Below the pieces are notes generated by a model. That model saw nothing but the letters and a program-made list of their open reading frames with translations. It made no database searches and was not told the origin of the DNA. A DNA stretch of 25,269 bases from Spirochaetes bacterium RBG_16_67_19 (lineage in GTDB: Bacteria; Spirochaetota; Spirochaetia; SZUA-6; DRHE01): contig MIBK01000065.1 of assembly GCA_001829505.1 (NCBI GenBank), forward strand, positions 1 to 25,269. The letters run 5' to 3'. Below, piece after piece: positions 9,733 through 17,700 of the stretch (position 1 is the stretch's first letter; each line of letters opens with the position of its first letter). The translations under genes and the position numbers were made by a program.

Positions 9733-10887
9733 ATGGGCACCGGCGAACGCATCCCCAAGGTTCTGGTTGTGGACGACGAGGAGTGGATGCGCGACGCCTG
9801 CGTGGAAATCCTCCAACCGGAAGGGTTCGAAGTGCTGACGGCCGCCGATGGTCCCTCCGGCCTGGATTTGATCCGCAACCACTCGCCGGATCTCATGCTG
9901 GTCGACCTGAAAATGCCCGGCATGGACGGACTGGACTACCTGAAATCCGTGAAGGCCTTCGATCCGGAAATCGTGGCCATCATGATCACCGGTTACGCGA
10001 CCTTGGAGGCGGCGGTCGAAGCGATGAAGAGCGGGGCGTACGACTTCCTGCCCAAACCCTTCAAACCCGTCGAGCTGCGCGGGGTGGCGCGGCGCGGCCT
10101 GGAGCACCATTCGGCGGCGCTGCGCTTCACGGCGCTCCTGCACGGCGAGGCCCCGCCGACGGAACTGCACCTGGCCATGCTGGCCCATCGCTTCAAGGCG
10201 CCGCTGGTGGCCATGCGGCAATGCGTGGGCGTGGTTCTGCAGGGCTACGCGGGGGACATCAGCACCCGGGCGCGCGGCATGATCGAGCTGGTGTCCCAGC
10301 GCACGGACCAGATGATCCGTTTCGTGGACGACTGGCTCACCCTTTCCCGCCTGGAACAGGGCAAGGGGATGAGCGAGGCGACGGAGGTGGATGTCGCGGA
10401 AATCGTTAAGGATGTGGTGGAACGGGCGCGGCAGGACCCCTGGGCGGAGCGGGTGAGCCTCCAGCTGCGCTGCCTGGCCAGCCCCGGCACCATCCGCGCC
10501 GACCCCAGTTCCCTGGACGAGCTGGTCGGTAATCTGGTGGACAACGCCATTCGCTACACCCCGGCCGGCGGCACCGTCACCGTGGAAATGGATTCCAGCG
10601 GGGATGGGGCGGTCCTGACGGTGAGCGATACGGGACCCGGTATCAGCCCGGAGGACCGGGAGCACATTTTCGAGCCCTTCTACAGGGGGCAAGCCCAAAA
10701 GAACATTCCGGGCACGGGCCTGGGACTTCCGATCGTCCAGCGCATCGCCGAGAGGCACGGCGGGACGGTGGAGGTACAGACGGCCCCCGGCGCGGGAACC
10801 GCCTTCCGGGTTTTCCTGCCGCGCGCCGGGAAGAATCAGGTCGCGGAGAACCGTACGGTGCCGCAGGCCTGTGGAGAGCCTGCGTGA
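9733..10887 (+). CDS. Receiver-histidine kinase hybrid (REC-HisKA-HATPase)
   Basis: 384-aa soluble protein with a receiver at the N-terminus and a kinase core behind it. The receiver has the VLVVDDEEWMRDAC strand, phospho-acceptor Asp58 in LMLVDLKMPG, and FLPKPFKP. A dimerisation helix carries a divergent H-box, LAHRFKAPL, with candidate His152. The ATPase domain has the N-box NLVDNAIRYTP, G1 box DTGPGI and G2 box GTGLGLPIV. No transmembrane helix is seen. The receiver closely resembles that of the sigma54 regulator encoded upstream, suggesting the receivers are related by duplication. It starts 3 bp after the dual-receiver gene and overlaps the next gene by 4 bp, so regulator and metabolic genes are translationally coupled. 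It may act as a receiver-controlled kinase or phosphatase within the H2-response circuit; this is inferred from context. Confidence 0.85.
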   Translation: MGTGERIPKVLVVDDEEWMRDACVEILQPEGFEVLTAADGPSGLDLIRNHSPDLMLVDLKMPGMDGLDYLKSVKAFDPEIVAIMITGYATLEAAVEAMKSGAYDFLPKPFKPVELRGVARRGLEHHSAALRFTALLHGEAPPTELHLAMLAHRFKAPLVAMRQCVGVVLQGYAGDISTRARGMIELVSQRTDQMIRFVDDWLTLSRLEQGKGMSEATEVDVAEIVKDVVERARQDPWAERVSLQLRCLASPGTIRADPSSLDELVGNLVDNAIRYTPAGGTVTVEMDSSGDGAVLTVSDTGPGISPEDREHIFEPFYRGQAQKNIPGTGLGLPIVQRIAERHGGTVEVQTAPGAGTAFRVFLPRAGKNQVAENRTVPQACGEPA

Positions 10888-11753
10888 ACGGTAAAATCGG
10901 ATCGGTGTTGGTCGCCGGCAGCGGCATCGGCGGAATGCAGGCGGCTTTGGACCTGGCCGAGTCCGGCTTCAAGGTTTACCTGGTCGAGGAAGGACCGGCG
11001 ATCGGGGGCACGATGGCCCAACTGGACAAGACCTTCCCGACCAACGACTGCGCCATGTGCACCCTGGCTCCGCGCCTGGTGGACTGCGGCCGGCACCCCA
11101 ATATCGAGAAGCTGACCTACAGCGAGCTCCTGAGCCTCGAGGGCCAACCCGGACATTTCCGGGCTCGCGTCAGGAAAAAACCACGCTTCGTGGATCCCGC
11201 CAAATGCACCGGCTGCGGTGAGTGCGCCGCGGCCTGCCTGGTGCGCAACCGCGGTTATTTCGAGGCGGACGAACCGGAGCCGTTGGACCTGGAGGCGGAC
11301 CAGCTCGCGGAAATCGAGCGCCTGGTCCAGGAACACGGCAGCGAGCCGAGCTCGATCGTTCCGGTGCTGCAAGGCATCAGCGCGAAGTACCGCTGGCTGC
11401 CGCCGGGCGCGGTAAGACGCGTGTCCGAAGTCTTGGGCCTCCCTCTAGCCCGGGTTTTGCGCATCGCCACCTTCTACAACATGTTCAGCTTCGAGCCCCG
11501 AGGCAAGCACCTCATCAAGGTCTGCCTGGGCACCGCCTGTCACGTCAAGGGAGCGGGAAGGATTCTGGATACCCTGTCCAGGGAGCTGGAAATCCAGGTA
11601 GGAGAAACCACCAAAGACCGGCGTTTCACGCTGGAGGCGGTCCGCTGCCTGGGCTGTTGCGGCCTGGCCCCGGTGGTGACCGTCAATGACGACGTCCACG
11701 GCAAGCTGACCGCGGGGGAGTTCCTCAAGGTGCTGGACCTGTACCCTGGCTGA
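10884..11753 (+). CDS. HdrA N-terminal half fused to NuoE-like [2Fe-2S] subunit
   Basis: 289-aa fusion protein. GTG 10884 overlaps the previous stop, with GGAGAG at 10873-10878. Residues 1-118 match the start of HdrA: FAD-binding GSGIGG with the VYLVEEGP strand, then LDKTFPTNDCAMCTLAPRL and the ferredoxin motif CTGCGECAAAC (Cys108-Cys118). There the HdrA homology stops. Residues about 130-289 are a NuoE-type thioredoxin-like [2Fe-2S] domain, with cluster ligands in CLGTAC (Cys214, Cys219) and CLGCC (Cys255, Cys259) and the helical lead LQGISAKYRWLPPGAVRRVS. NuoE passes electrons to or from the NADH-oxidising NuoF, encoded two genes downstream. The missing rest of this HdrA lies fused to NuoG at 14763. 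The full-length hdrA at 23165 shares this N-terminus, so this is a rearranged paralogue rather than a sequencing break. Confidence 0.88.
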   Translation: MNGKIGSVLVAGSGIGGMQAALDLAESGFKVYLVEEGPAIGGTMAQLDKTFPTNDCAMCTLAPRLVDCGRHPNIEKLTYSELLSLEGQPGHFRARVRKKPRFVDPAKCTGCGECAAACLVRNRGYFEADEPEPLDLEADQLAEIERLVQEHGSEPSSIVPVLQGISAKYRWLPPGAVRRVSEVLGLPLARVLRIATFYNMFSFEPRGKHLIKVCLGTACHVKGAGRILDTLSRELEIQVGETTKDRRFTLEAVRCLGCCGLAPVVTVNDDVHGKLTAGEFLKVLDLYPG

Positions 11754-11768
11754 GAAGGAAGGAGCCAA

Positions 11769-12152
11769 GTGTCCAAAATGCGGTTTGAAGACCTGGACAA
11801 GATCACGGACCGGATGAGGAAGGTAATGTCCCTGCGCGAAGGTTCGAGCCAGGCTAAGATCACCGTTCACATGGGGACCTGCGGCCTGTCCGCCGGAGCG
11901 CGAAAAATCATGAAGGCGCTCATCCAATGCGCGGACGAAACGGCGACGAAAGACGTGATCTTCAGCACCTCCGCCTGCGCCGGCCTGTGCAGCCGCGAGC
12001 CGATGATCACGATCGAGCTGGCCGGACAGGCGCCGGTCAAATACGTGGATCTCACCGAAGAAAAGGCCAAACGCATCTTCAGCGAGCACATCGTGAACGG
12101 AAAAATCGTGGCCGAATACGCATTGGCCATAGGCAGCGAGCAGACGTTATGA
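11769..12152 (+). CDS. Small thioredoxin-like [2Fe-2S] ferredoxin-type protein
   Basis: 127-aa protein from GTG 11769, with AAGGAG at 11759-11764; ATG 11778 is a poorer-spaced alternative. It resembles the stand-alone thioredoxin-like [2Fe-2S] proteins that accompany bifurcating NuoF/HydB-type enzymes. MGTCGLSAGARKIM gives one cysteine, and TSACAGLCSREPMITI gives two more in the typical C-x3-C arrangement before a Glu-Pro. The frame closes with VNGKIVAEYAL, a tail often seen in this family. It overlaps the nuoF-like gene (ATGA), which points to a shared complex. It probably carries one [2Fe-2S] cluster between the NuoE-type and NuoF-type subunits. Only one cysteine is obvious in the first motif, so the fourth ligand is uncertain (Cys in ALIQCADE is a candidate). 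Confidence 0.8.
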   Translation: MSKMRFEDLDKITDRMRKVMSLREGSSQAKITVHMGTCGLSAGARKIMKALIQCADETATKDVIFSTSACAGLCSREPMITIELAGQAPVKYVDLTEEKAKRIFSEHIVNGKIVAEYALAIGSEQTL

Positions 12153-13942
12153 AGAGCTGCCACACGCACCTCCTGCTTTGCGCCGGGACCGGCTGCGTCT
12201 CCAACGGCTCCTACCGGATCAAGGAAGCCCTGGAGCGCGAGCTGGGCAGGCACAATCTCCAGGACGAGGTTGCGGTGGTAATGACCGGCTGCAACGGCTT
12301 CTGCGCGCAGGGACCCGTGATGACGGTCCAGCCGGACGGAATTTTCTACCAATTGCTGAGCGACGCGGATATCCCGCCGCTGGTCGAGGAACACTTCCTG
12401 AAGGGCAGGCCGGTCCAGCGCCTGATGTACACGCCACCCGAGACCCAGGCGCCGATACCGAAAATGAGCGAGATCGGGTTTTTCAAAAAACAACGGCTCA
12501 TCGCGCTGCGCAACCGCGGGTTGATCGACCCGGAAAACATCGAAGAATACATAGCACGCGGCGGCTACCGGGGTCTGGCCAAGGCGCTCGGTGCCATGAC
12601 CCCCGAACGGATCATCGAGGAGATCAAGAACTCCCAGTTGCGGGGCCGCGGGGGAGCCGGTTACCCCACCGGCGTCAAATGGCAGTCGGCCGCCAGGCAC
12701 CAGAGCGACGTGAAATACATCATCTGCAATGCCGACGAGGGCGATCCCGGGGCCTTCATGGACCGCAGCATCATTGAAGGCGATCCCCATGCGGTGCTGG
12801 AAGGCATGGCCATCGCCGGCAGGGCCGTAGGTTCCGGTCACGGCCTGGTTTACATTCGCGCCGAATACCCCATCGCCCTGGAGAGGCTGAACCTGGCGAT
12901 CAAACAGGCCCGGGAATACGGGCTCTTGGGCAAGGCCATCTTCGATACCGACTTCGACTTCGACATCAGCGTTTTCCAGGGCGCCGGGGCTTTTGTCTGC
13001 GGCGAATCCAGCGCCATGCGCGCCTCGATCCAGGGCGAGCCCCCCGAGCCCTCCGCCAAACACACCCACGCCACCGAGGCAGGGCTGTGGGAGAAGCCCA
13101 CCGTGCTCAACAACGTAGAGACACTGGCGGTGGTGCCGGAGATCATCCGGCGCGGCGCCGCCTGGTTCGCCGGCATCGGCACCGAGCAGAGCAAGGGCAC
13201 CAAGGTCTTTTCCCTGGTGGGCAAGGTGAAGAACACGGGGCTGGTCGAAGTCCCCATGGGCACCACTCTGCGGGACATCATTTTCGACATCGGCGGCGGC
13301 ATCCAGGGCGACAGGAAGTTCAAGGCGGTCCAGACCGGCGGCCCCTCCGGCGGCTGCCTCCCGGCCTCCCTGCTGGACATGCCGGTGGATTACGAACGCC
13401 TCGCCGAGGCCGGCTCCATGATGGGCTCGGGCGGCATGATCGTGATGGACGAGGATACCTGCATGGTCGACGTGGCCAGGTACTTCCTCGACTTCCTGCG
13501 GGATGAATCCTGCGGCAAGTGCACCGCCTGCCGGGAAGGCGTGGATGCGATGCATCAGCTCGTCTCGGATATCTGCGCGGGAAACGGCAAGCAAGAACAC
13601 CTCGCCTTGCTCGAAGAATTGGGTCAGGCGGTGAAAGACGCCTCCATGTGCGCGTTGGGGAGCACGGCGTCCAACCCGGTCTTGAGCACCCTGCGGTACT
13701 TCAGCGACGAGTATGAGGCCCACATCCGCGATCACCGTTGTCCGGCCGGTGTTTGCAAGGCGCTTCTGACGTTCGGTATTGATCCCGAGAAGTGTAAAGC
13801 CTGCCTGCTGTGCAACAAGAACTGTCCCCAGACCGCTATCTCGGGAGAGAAAAAGAAACCCCAGAAGATAGACCAGGAGAAGTGCATCAAGTGCGGCGTA
13901 TGTCGCGACGTTTGCAAGTTCGACGCGGTGACGGTGCAGTGA
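12149..13942 (+). CDS. nuoF: NuoF/HydB-like NADH-binding flavoprotein subunit
   Basis: 597-aa FMN and Fe-S subunit that exchanges electrons with NAD(H). The start is ATG 12149, overlapping the previous stop; the upstream open frame to 11927 is a shadow. The N-terminal 90 residues are a thioredoxin-like [2Fe-2S] domain (CAGTGC at residue 11, TGCNGFCAQGP). Next comes the FMN/NADH-binding core, with the glycine-rich GRGGAGYPTG at about 166-175, CNADEGDPGAFMDR and PTVLNNVETLA. A variant CGESSAM stands where CGEETAL is usual. An SLBB-type linker and the C-terminal [4Fe-4S] site CGKCTACR (Cys455) follow. Two ferredoxin clusters finish the protein (CKACLLCNKNC at 549, CIKCGVCRDVC). The order is that of HydB and other bifurcating NuoF homologues, not respiratory complex I NuoF. 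With NuoE-type and NuoG-type fusions encoded nearby it forms the NAD(H) end of the complex. Confidence 0.92.
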   Translation: MKSCHTHLLLCAGTGCVSNGSYRIKEALERELGRHNLQDEVAVVMTGCNGFCAQGPVMTVQPDGIFYQLLSDADIPPLVEEHFLKGRPVQRLMYTPPETQAPIPKMSEIGFFKKQRLIALRNRGLIDPENIEEYIARGGYRGLAKALGAMTPERIIEEIKNSQLRGRGGAGYPTGVKWQSAARHQSDVKYIICNADEGDPGAFMDRSIIEGDPHAVLEGMAIAGRAVGSGHGLVYIRAEYPIALERLNLAIKQAREYGLLGKAIFDTDFDFDISVFQGAGAFVCGESSAMRASIQGEPPEPSAKHTHATEAGLWEKPTVLNNVETLAVVPEIIRRGAAWFAGIGTEQSKGTKVFSLVGKVKNTGLVEVPMGTTLRDIIFDIGGGIQGDRKFKAVQTGGPSGGCLPASLLDMPVDYERLAEAGSMMGSGGMIVMDEDTCMVDVARYFLDFLRDESCGKCTACREGVDAMHQLVSDICAGNGKQEHLALLEELGQAVKDASMCALGSTASNPVLSTLRYFSDEYEAHIRDHRCPAGVCKALLTFGIDPEKCKACLLCNKNCPQTAISGEKKKPQKIDQEKCIKCGVCRDVCKFDAVTVQ

Positions 13943-13949
13943 GGGACAA

Positions 13950-14297
13950 GTGAACTTGCGCCAGATAGTTCAGGAGGTAAGACTGGAAGTGAGAGCCGGC
14001 GGGAGCGCGCTGGAGACCGAGGTGCAAGGCGGCTACGCCAGCGACATCATCAGTGATGTCCTGGCCAATGCCCGCCAGGGGACCCTGTGGATCACCCACC
14101 AGCGGCACCCCAACATCGTGGCCGCGGCGGTCTTGCGGGAAGTGGCGGCGATTGTCCTGGCCAATGGGCGCGAGCCAGAAGAGGAAGCCCTCCGGAAAGC
14201 CAGGGAGGAGAACGTGACGCTCCTGGTCAGCAGCCTTCCGGCTTACGAACTGGCCGGCCGCCTGTTCGGCCTGGGCTTGCCGGGAGTGAAGAAGTGA
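13950..14297 (+). CDS. DRTGG-domain-like protein
   Basis: 115-aa protein from GTG 13950, with GAGGG just upstream. The sequence LETEVQGGYASDIISDVLANA, then LWITHQRHPNIVAAAVLREV and LLVSSLPAYELAGRLFGLGL, matches the small DRTGG-like proteins found beside hydrogenase or NuoEF-type genes in anaerobes. No catalytic motif, signal peptide or membrane segment is visible. Its biochemical role is not established to my knowledge; ligand sensing or a regulatory role in the complex is a guess. It lies 7 bp after nuoF and 10 bp before an ATPase-domain gene, a pairing I recognise from such clusters. Confidence 0.75.
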   Translation: MNLRQIVQEVRLEVRAGGSALETEVQGGYASDIISDVLANARQGTLWITHQRHPNIVAAAVLREVAAIVLANGREPEEEALRKAREENVTLLVSSLPAYELAGRLFGLGLPGVKK

Positions 14298-14307
14298 GTG
14301 CTGAGCG

Positions 14308-14766
14308 GTGGAGGAGTTGTCGTTGCATATTCTGGACGTCGTGCAGAACTCGGTACGCGCGGAGGCGAAATTGGTCGAGATAACGCTATCCGGGGACCAG
14401 GAGCAAGACCTACTTACGCTGGAGATCCGCGATGACGGAAAAGGCATGGACTCCGAGACCTGCGCGCGCGCGTCCGACCCTTTCTTCACCACGAAGCCCG
14501 GCCGCAGGATCGGTCTGGGACTGGCGCTACTGGCCCAGGCCGCCAGGGAGGCGGAAGGCGATTTCCAGGTTGCTTCCCGGCCCGAGGCCGGGACCATGAT
14601 CGCGGCCTCTTTCCGCTGGAGCCATCCCGACTGCAAGCCGCTGGGCGATATCACCGCGACCCTGGAAACGCTGGTTACGGCCCACCGGGGAGTCGACTTC
14701 GTTTACGAACAGAGAGAAGGCGCGGAAATCGCTCGTTTTGATTCGAGGGAAGTCAGGCGGGCATGA
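14308..14766 (+). CDS. HATPase-domain (GHKL) protein, kinase-like ATP-binding
   Basis: 152-aa protein from GTG 14308; TTG 14323 is an alternative with a better-spaced GGAGGAG. The GHKL ATP-binding fold is shown by the N-box DVVQNSVRA, G1 box DDGKGM, the DPFFTTK segment and G2 box RIGLGLALL. There is no dimerisation/phospho-acceptor histidine domain and no receiver, so this is an isolated ATPase domain resembling anti-sigma-factor kinases or a stripped histidine kinase. Similar small ATPases occur next to DRTGG proteins in NuoEF/hydrogenase clusters of anaerobes. The C-terminal 40 residues (after PDCKPLGDITATLETLV) are specific to that type. It overlaps the NuoG-HdrA gene by 4 bp. Its target is unknown. 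Confidence 0.82.
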   Translation: MEELSLHILDVVQNSVRAEAKLVEITLSGDQEQDLLTLEIRDDGKGMDSETCARASDPFFTTKPGRRIGLGLALLAQAAREAEGDFQVASRPEAGTMIAASFRWSHPDCKPLGDITATLETLVTAHRGVDFVYEQREGAEIARFDSREVRRA

Positions 14767-17700
14767 TCAACTTGACGATCGACGGGCAGAAAGCGAGCGC
14801 GGCGCCGGACCGGAGCGTGCTGGAGGTCTGCCGGCAGTCGGGAATCAAGATTCCGGCGCTCTGCTATCATCCCGCCCTGCCCGCCTACGGGGCCTGCCGG
14901 CTGTGCCTGGTGGAGGTGGAAGAACGCGGGCGGTCTAAAATCACCGCCTCCTGCCTGTTCCCGGTACGGGAGGGTCTGGTTGTCCGCACCAACACCGACA
15001 CGGTGATCCAGCGGCGCCGGATCATGGCCGAGTTGCTCCTGGCCCGCTGCCCGAGCTCGGAAGCAGTCCAGGCGATCGCCGCGGAAATCGGCGTCACCGA
15101 GTCGCGTTTCCCCAAAAAAAACGAAGACTGCATTCTGTGCGGTTTGTGCACCCGGGTCTGCTCCGAGCTGATGAAGACCGGGGCCATCGACTTCACCGGC
15201 CGCGGGAACCGTCGCAAGGTGCAACCGGCGTACAACAGGAGCTCGCCCCTCTGCCTGGCCTGCGGGGCCTGCCAATGGGTTTGCCCCACCGGCGTCGGCC
15301 TGCTGGAGAAGGCCTCCGCCCGCCCGCCGCGGCCGATCCTTTCGGAGTTCGACGCCGGGCTCGCCGGGCGGCCTTCGATTTATATCCCCTATCCGCAGGC
15401 CATACCCAAGGCGGCGGTCATCGACAGCCAGACCTGCGTGCACTTCCGCAAGGCGAGGGAACTCGACGCCTGCAAGGCCTGCCAGCAGTTCTGCCAGGCC
15501 GGGGCCATCGACTACGAGCAGCAGGAAGAACTCATCGATCTGGACATCGGGGCCGTGGTGATCGCGCCGGGCTTCGAGCTGTGCGACCACACGCTGCGCG
15601 CGGAGTATGGGTTCGGCCAGTACCCCAACGTCCTCAGCAGCCTGCAGTTCGAGCGCGTCCTCTCCGCCAGCGGACCCTACCAGGGAATCGTCCGGCGCCC
15701 ATCCGACGGCCGGGAACCCCAGCGCATCGCCTCCATCCAATGCGTCGGCTCGCGCGAGGAGGAGGCCAATTACTGTTCCTCGGTCTGCTGCATGTACGCC
15801 GTGAAGCACGCCCTCATGGCCAAGGAACATGCGCCAGGAGTCGAATACACAATTTTCTTCATGGACCTGCGGGCCTTCGGCAAGGGCTTCGACGCCTATT
15901 ACCAGCGGGCGCAGGAGGCAGGGGTGCGCTTCGTGCGGGCGCGCCCCGCGACCGTCGAGCAGGTCGGGGAGAAGGGCGACCTGCGCATCAAGTACCTGAA
16001 CGAGCGGGGCGAGTTCAAGGACGAGGAGTTCGACCTGGTCGTGCTCTCCGCCGGCATGCGTCCCGCCATGCGCGCCGCCGAGCTGGCCCACAGGCTGGGT
16101 GTGGCCCAGGGCGACAACGGGTACTGCCTTACCCGCCCGCTGGAGCCTTTGGCATCGAGTCGTCCCGGAGTCCTGGTATGCGGGACTTTTACCGAGCCCA
16201 AGGACATCCCCGAGACGGTCATGCAGGCCAGCGGCGCCGCCGCCAGTGCCATGGCCATGCTGGCGGAGGCGCGAGGCACCTTGGTCGCGCCCAAGCATTA
16301 TCCCCCCGAAAAAGACGTTTCCGGCGAAGAACCCCGGATCGGGGTCTTCGTCTGCCACTGCGGCCGCAATATCGGCGGGGTGGTCAACGTTCCCGAGGTC
16401 GTGGAATATGCCCGCAGTCTGCCCAACGTCGAGTACGCGGAGGAGAACCTTTACACCTGCTCGACGGATAGCCAGGCGAAGATGCGCCAGGCGATTGAAG
16501 AACACCGCCTCAATCGGGTGGTGGTGGCCTCCTGCACTCCGAGAACCCACGAGCCGTTGTTCCGCGACACGCTCCGCGAAGCGGGCCTGAATCCCTACCT
16601 TTTCGAGATGGCCAATATCCGCGACCAGTGCTCCTGGGTGCATATGCACGAACCGGAAAAAGCCACGCGGAAGTCCAGGGCGCTGGTGCGCATGGCGGTG
16701 GCCAAGGCGCGCCTGATTGAAGCGCTCGCGGAGCGAACCCTGCCGCTGAATCACGACGCCCTGGTGGTCGGGGGGGGCGTGGCCGGGATGACCGCCGCGC
16801 TCGCTCTGGCCGATCAGGGATTCGGGGTCCATCTGGTGGAACGGGAGAGCGAGCTGGGCGGGCACGCGCAGCACGTCCGGTACCTGTTCGACGGCCAGGA
16901 TCCCCAGGATTTCCTGTCGCGCCTCGTTCAGAGAACCCTGGGGCATTCCAAGATCGCTACCCACCTGGGCACGAGGGTGGCCGGGATAGAAGGGTTTGTC
17001 GGCAATTTTAAAACGCGTCTGGCCGCCAACGGCGACGGCCTGGAGGTCGAGCACGGCGCGGTCATCGTGGCCACGGGCGCCGAAATCCTCCAGACCTCGG
17101 AGTACCTCTATGGCCAGAACGAGCGGGTGCTGACCCAGGTCGAGTTCGAGCAGAAGCTCTCCCGCGCCGAGGTGGCGGCGGATACCATCGTCATGATCCA
17201 GTGCGTCGGTTCGCGCGAAACCGAACGCCCCTACTGCAGCCGGCTGTGCTGCGCTCAAGCCATCCGCAACGCCCTGAAGCTCAAGGAGCAGCGGCCTAGG
17301 GCGAACCTCTTCGTGCTGTACCGCGACATTCGTACCTATGGCTTCAGCGAGCAATACTACCGGACCGCCCGCGAGAAGGGCGTGCGCTTCATTCGCTACG
17401 AGCCGGAGTCCAAACCGGAGGTTTCCGCCGCGGAGGCCGGTCTGCAGATAAAGATCCGTGATCCGATCCTGAACAGGATGTTGAGGATCGACTGCGACCT
17501 GCTGGTCCTGTCTACGGCGGTAGTGCCGAGGGCCGGCGGGCAGGAACTGGCGCAGATGTTGAAGGTGCCGCTGAACCAGGACCGCTTCTTCCTGGAGGCG
17601 CACCTGAAGCTCCGCCCCGTGGACTTTGCCACCGATGGCGTATTCCTGTGCGGGCTGGCCCACAGCCCGAAGAACCTGGAGGAGACGATCGTGCAGGCTA

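Noticed and set aside
11927..12148. In-frame upstream extension of the NuoF-like protein
   Set aside because: It overlaps the 127-aa [2Fe-2S] gene in another frame. The ATG at 12149 sits in an ATGA overlap and begins the thioredoxin-like domain.
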